Part shown: positions 5,358 to 6,494 of the stretch, piece after piece
Layout of the letters: each line of letters starts with the position of its first letter
Numbering within the stretch: position 1 is the stretch's first letter
Assembly: GCA_017615235.1 (NCBI GenBank)
Contig: JAGAAM010000137.1
Span: 1-6,494 of the forward strand
DNA: 6,494 nucleotides
Origin: Clostridia bacterium
GTDB taxonomy: Bacteria; Bacillota_A; Clostridia; Oscillospirales; CAG-382
Reading direction: 5' to 3'
Notes under the pieces: model-generated
The model's database searches: none
Told to the model about the DNA's origin: nothing
Seen by the model: the letters and a program-made list of their open reading frames with translations, nothing else
Translations under genes and position numbers: made by a program

Positions 5358-6494
5358 ATGGCGATCATTTTCGACAAAACCAACGGTCAGTATTCTCTCC
5401 ATACCGCTAACACGAGCTATATAATGCAGGAAAAGGAAGGCTTTCTCCTTCACCTTTACTGGGGCAAAAAGCTTGGCGGCGACTGCTCCTATTTCTTCCG
5501 CGAGCAGGGGCGCGCAGCCTTCTCGCCGCACATGGAGCATTGCGAGGGGTTCATCCTCGACGACGTTCCGCTCGAATATCCCTGCTGGGGCAGGGCGGAT
5601 CTCCGCACCCCCGCGCTCGAGGTGACTAACGCCGACGGATCGGTCATAATCGACCCGAGCGTCGTCGATCACCGCATAGTAAAAGGCAAGCTTTCGCCGG
5701 AAGGGCTTCCCGCAGCGTACGCGGAAAACGAAGACGAATGCGAAACGCTTATCGTCGAACTGTACGACGTCGTCAGCAACGTCAAGGTCGAACTTTACTA
5801 TTGCGTCTACGAGGAGAGGGATATTATAACCCGCTTTGCGAAGGTGTTCAACAACGGCACTTCACCGGTATATATCGACCGCGCTGCTTCCGCCTCCGTC
5901 GATTTCGACAAGGTGGATTACGACGTGATCTCCAACTTCGGCACCCATTGCCGCGAAAGGCATATCGAGCGTTCGCCCTTAAAACACGGAAGATACATTA
6001 TGTCATCCAGGCGCGGCGCTTCCTCCCACGTCCACAATCCCTTCCTGATCCTCACTTCGCCTTCGGCGGACGAAGTCAGCGGCGACGCCTACGGCTTCGT
6101 GCTCGTCTATTCCGGGTCCTTCTCCGCGGAGATAGCAGCGAACCAGTTCGACACGGCGCGCGCCGTGATCGGGCTCGACCCCGATTCCTTCCGCTGGTAC
6201 CTCGAAGCCGGCGACGTCTTCTTTACCCCGGAATGCGTTATGACCTATTCGGGCGAAGGACTGGATAAACTTTCAAACAACTTTTCTTCGCTTTTCCGCG
6301 AAAGGCTTTGCCGCGGAAAGTTCCGCGATACAAGGCGCCCGGTGCTTCTGAACAGCTGGGAAGCCTGCTATTTCGATTTTGATTCCGAAAAACTTATGAG
6401 CATAGGCGACGCCTGCGCAGATCTCGGCATCGAGCTTATGGTCATAGACGACGGATGGTTCGGCAAACGCGATAACGACCGCTGCTCGCTCGGC
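5358..6494 (+). CDS. GH36 alpha-galactosidase, N-terminal 379 residues (truncated by window end)
   Basis: The frame is open from ATG 5358, preceded at 7 bases by CAGGAG (5345-5350), to the end of the window with no stop; members of this family usually run to about 700-750 residues. GH36 enzymes release terminal alpha-1,6-galactose from raffinose, stachyose, melibiose and galactomannan. The N-terminal beta-sandwich begins MAIIFDKTNGQYSLHT and contains GFLLHLYWGKKL. The barrel begins near residue 325 with RPVLLNSWEACYFDFD, in which NSWEA is residues 332-336, then VIDDGWFGKR (362-371), whose Asp364-Asp365 bind the galactose 4- and 6-hydroxyls in this family. The nucleophile and acid/base aspartates lie beyond the window. 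No signal peptide is present, so it acts in the cytoplasm on imported oligosaccharides. The 27-bp gap from mgtE suggests a shared transcript. A short ATG at 5351 is in another frame and is not used. Confidence 0.95.
   Translation, partial: MAIIFDKTNGQYSLHTANTSYIMQEKEGFLLHLYWGKKLGGDCSYFFREQGRAAFSPHMEHCEGFILDDVPLEYPCWGRADLRTPALEVTNADGSVIIDPSVVDHRIVKGKLSPEGLPAAYAENEDECETLIVELYDVVSNVKVELYYCVYEERDIITRFAKVFNNGTSPVYIDRAASASVDFDKVDYDVISNFGTHCRERHIERSPLKHGRYIMSSRRGASSHVHNPFLILTSPSADEVSGDAYGFVLVYSGSFSAEIAANQFDTARAVIGLDPDSFRWYLEAGDVFFTPECVMTYSGEGLDKLSNNFSSLFRERLCRGKFRDTRRPVLLNSWEACYFDFDSEKLMSIGDACADLGIELMVIDDGWFGKRDNDRCSLG

Noticed and set aside
5738..6268. 176-residue plus-strand frame inside the alpha-galactosidase gene
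   Set aside because: It is an Arg-rich shifted-frame shadow; the GH36 frame carries the family motifs throughout.

Overview
The window looks like a stretch of a Firmicutes (Clostridia-type) chromosome. The signs are strong Shine-Dalgarno sites (GGGAGG, AGGAGG, AAGGAG, CAGGAG), sigma-A-type promoters with near-consensus -35/-10 boxes and 17-bp spacers, compact rho-independent terminators, and medium-to-high GC coding DNA between AT-rich intergenic gaps. An uncultured gut Clostridia bacterium is the best guess, but this is inference. There are no mobile elements, CRISPR arrays, tRNAs or rRNAs.

Layout: (1) 1-345, the 3' end of a gene whose tail resembles the end of a family 20 glycoside hydrolase (tentative), closed by a terminator. 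(2) 466-2922, a secreted, membrane-anchored GHL10-family glycosyl hydrolase of 818 aa with its own strong promoter. It converges on (3) ung, uracil-DNA glycosylase (3644-2970, minus strand); the two share a bidirectional terminator that touches the ung stop codon. (4) 3645-3953, a divergent intergenic region. It holds an ung promoter with a perfect 9-bp-arm palindrome across its -10 box, a strong plus-strand promoter, and a long structured leader with a 28-codon ORF behind a good ribosome binding site. (5) 3954-5330, mgtE, a magnesium channel/transporter. (6) 5358-6494, the first 379 codons of a GH36 alpha-galactosidase, starting 27 bp after mgtE and cut off by the window end.

The most interesting signal is the mgtE leader. 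Bases 3906-3915 can pair either with 3818-3828, closing a multi-branched domain, or with the mgtE Shine-Dalgarno region (3944-3952), hiding it. These pairings exclude each other, as in a translational riboswitch or a leader-peptide attenuator. The 28-codon ORF runs through the upstream strand of the first helix, so its translation could set the switch. I do not recognise the M-box (ykoK) magnesium riboswitch core here, so this may be a different magnesium-response element.

Functionally, the window mixes glycan breakdown (GH20-like end, GHL10, GH36), DNA repair (ung) and magnesium homeostasis (mgtE). The mgtE to alpha-galactosidase spacing suggests co-transcription. Otherwise the units appear to be transcribed independently.
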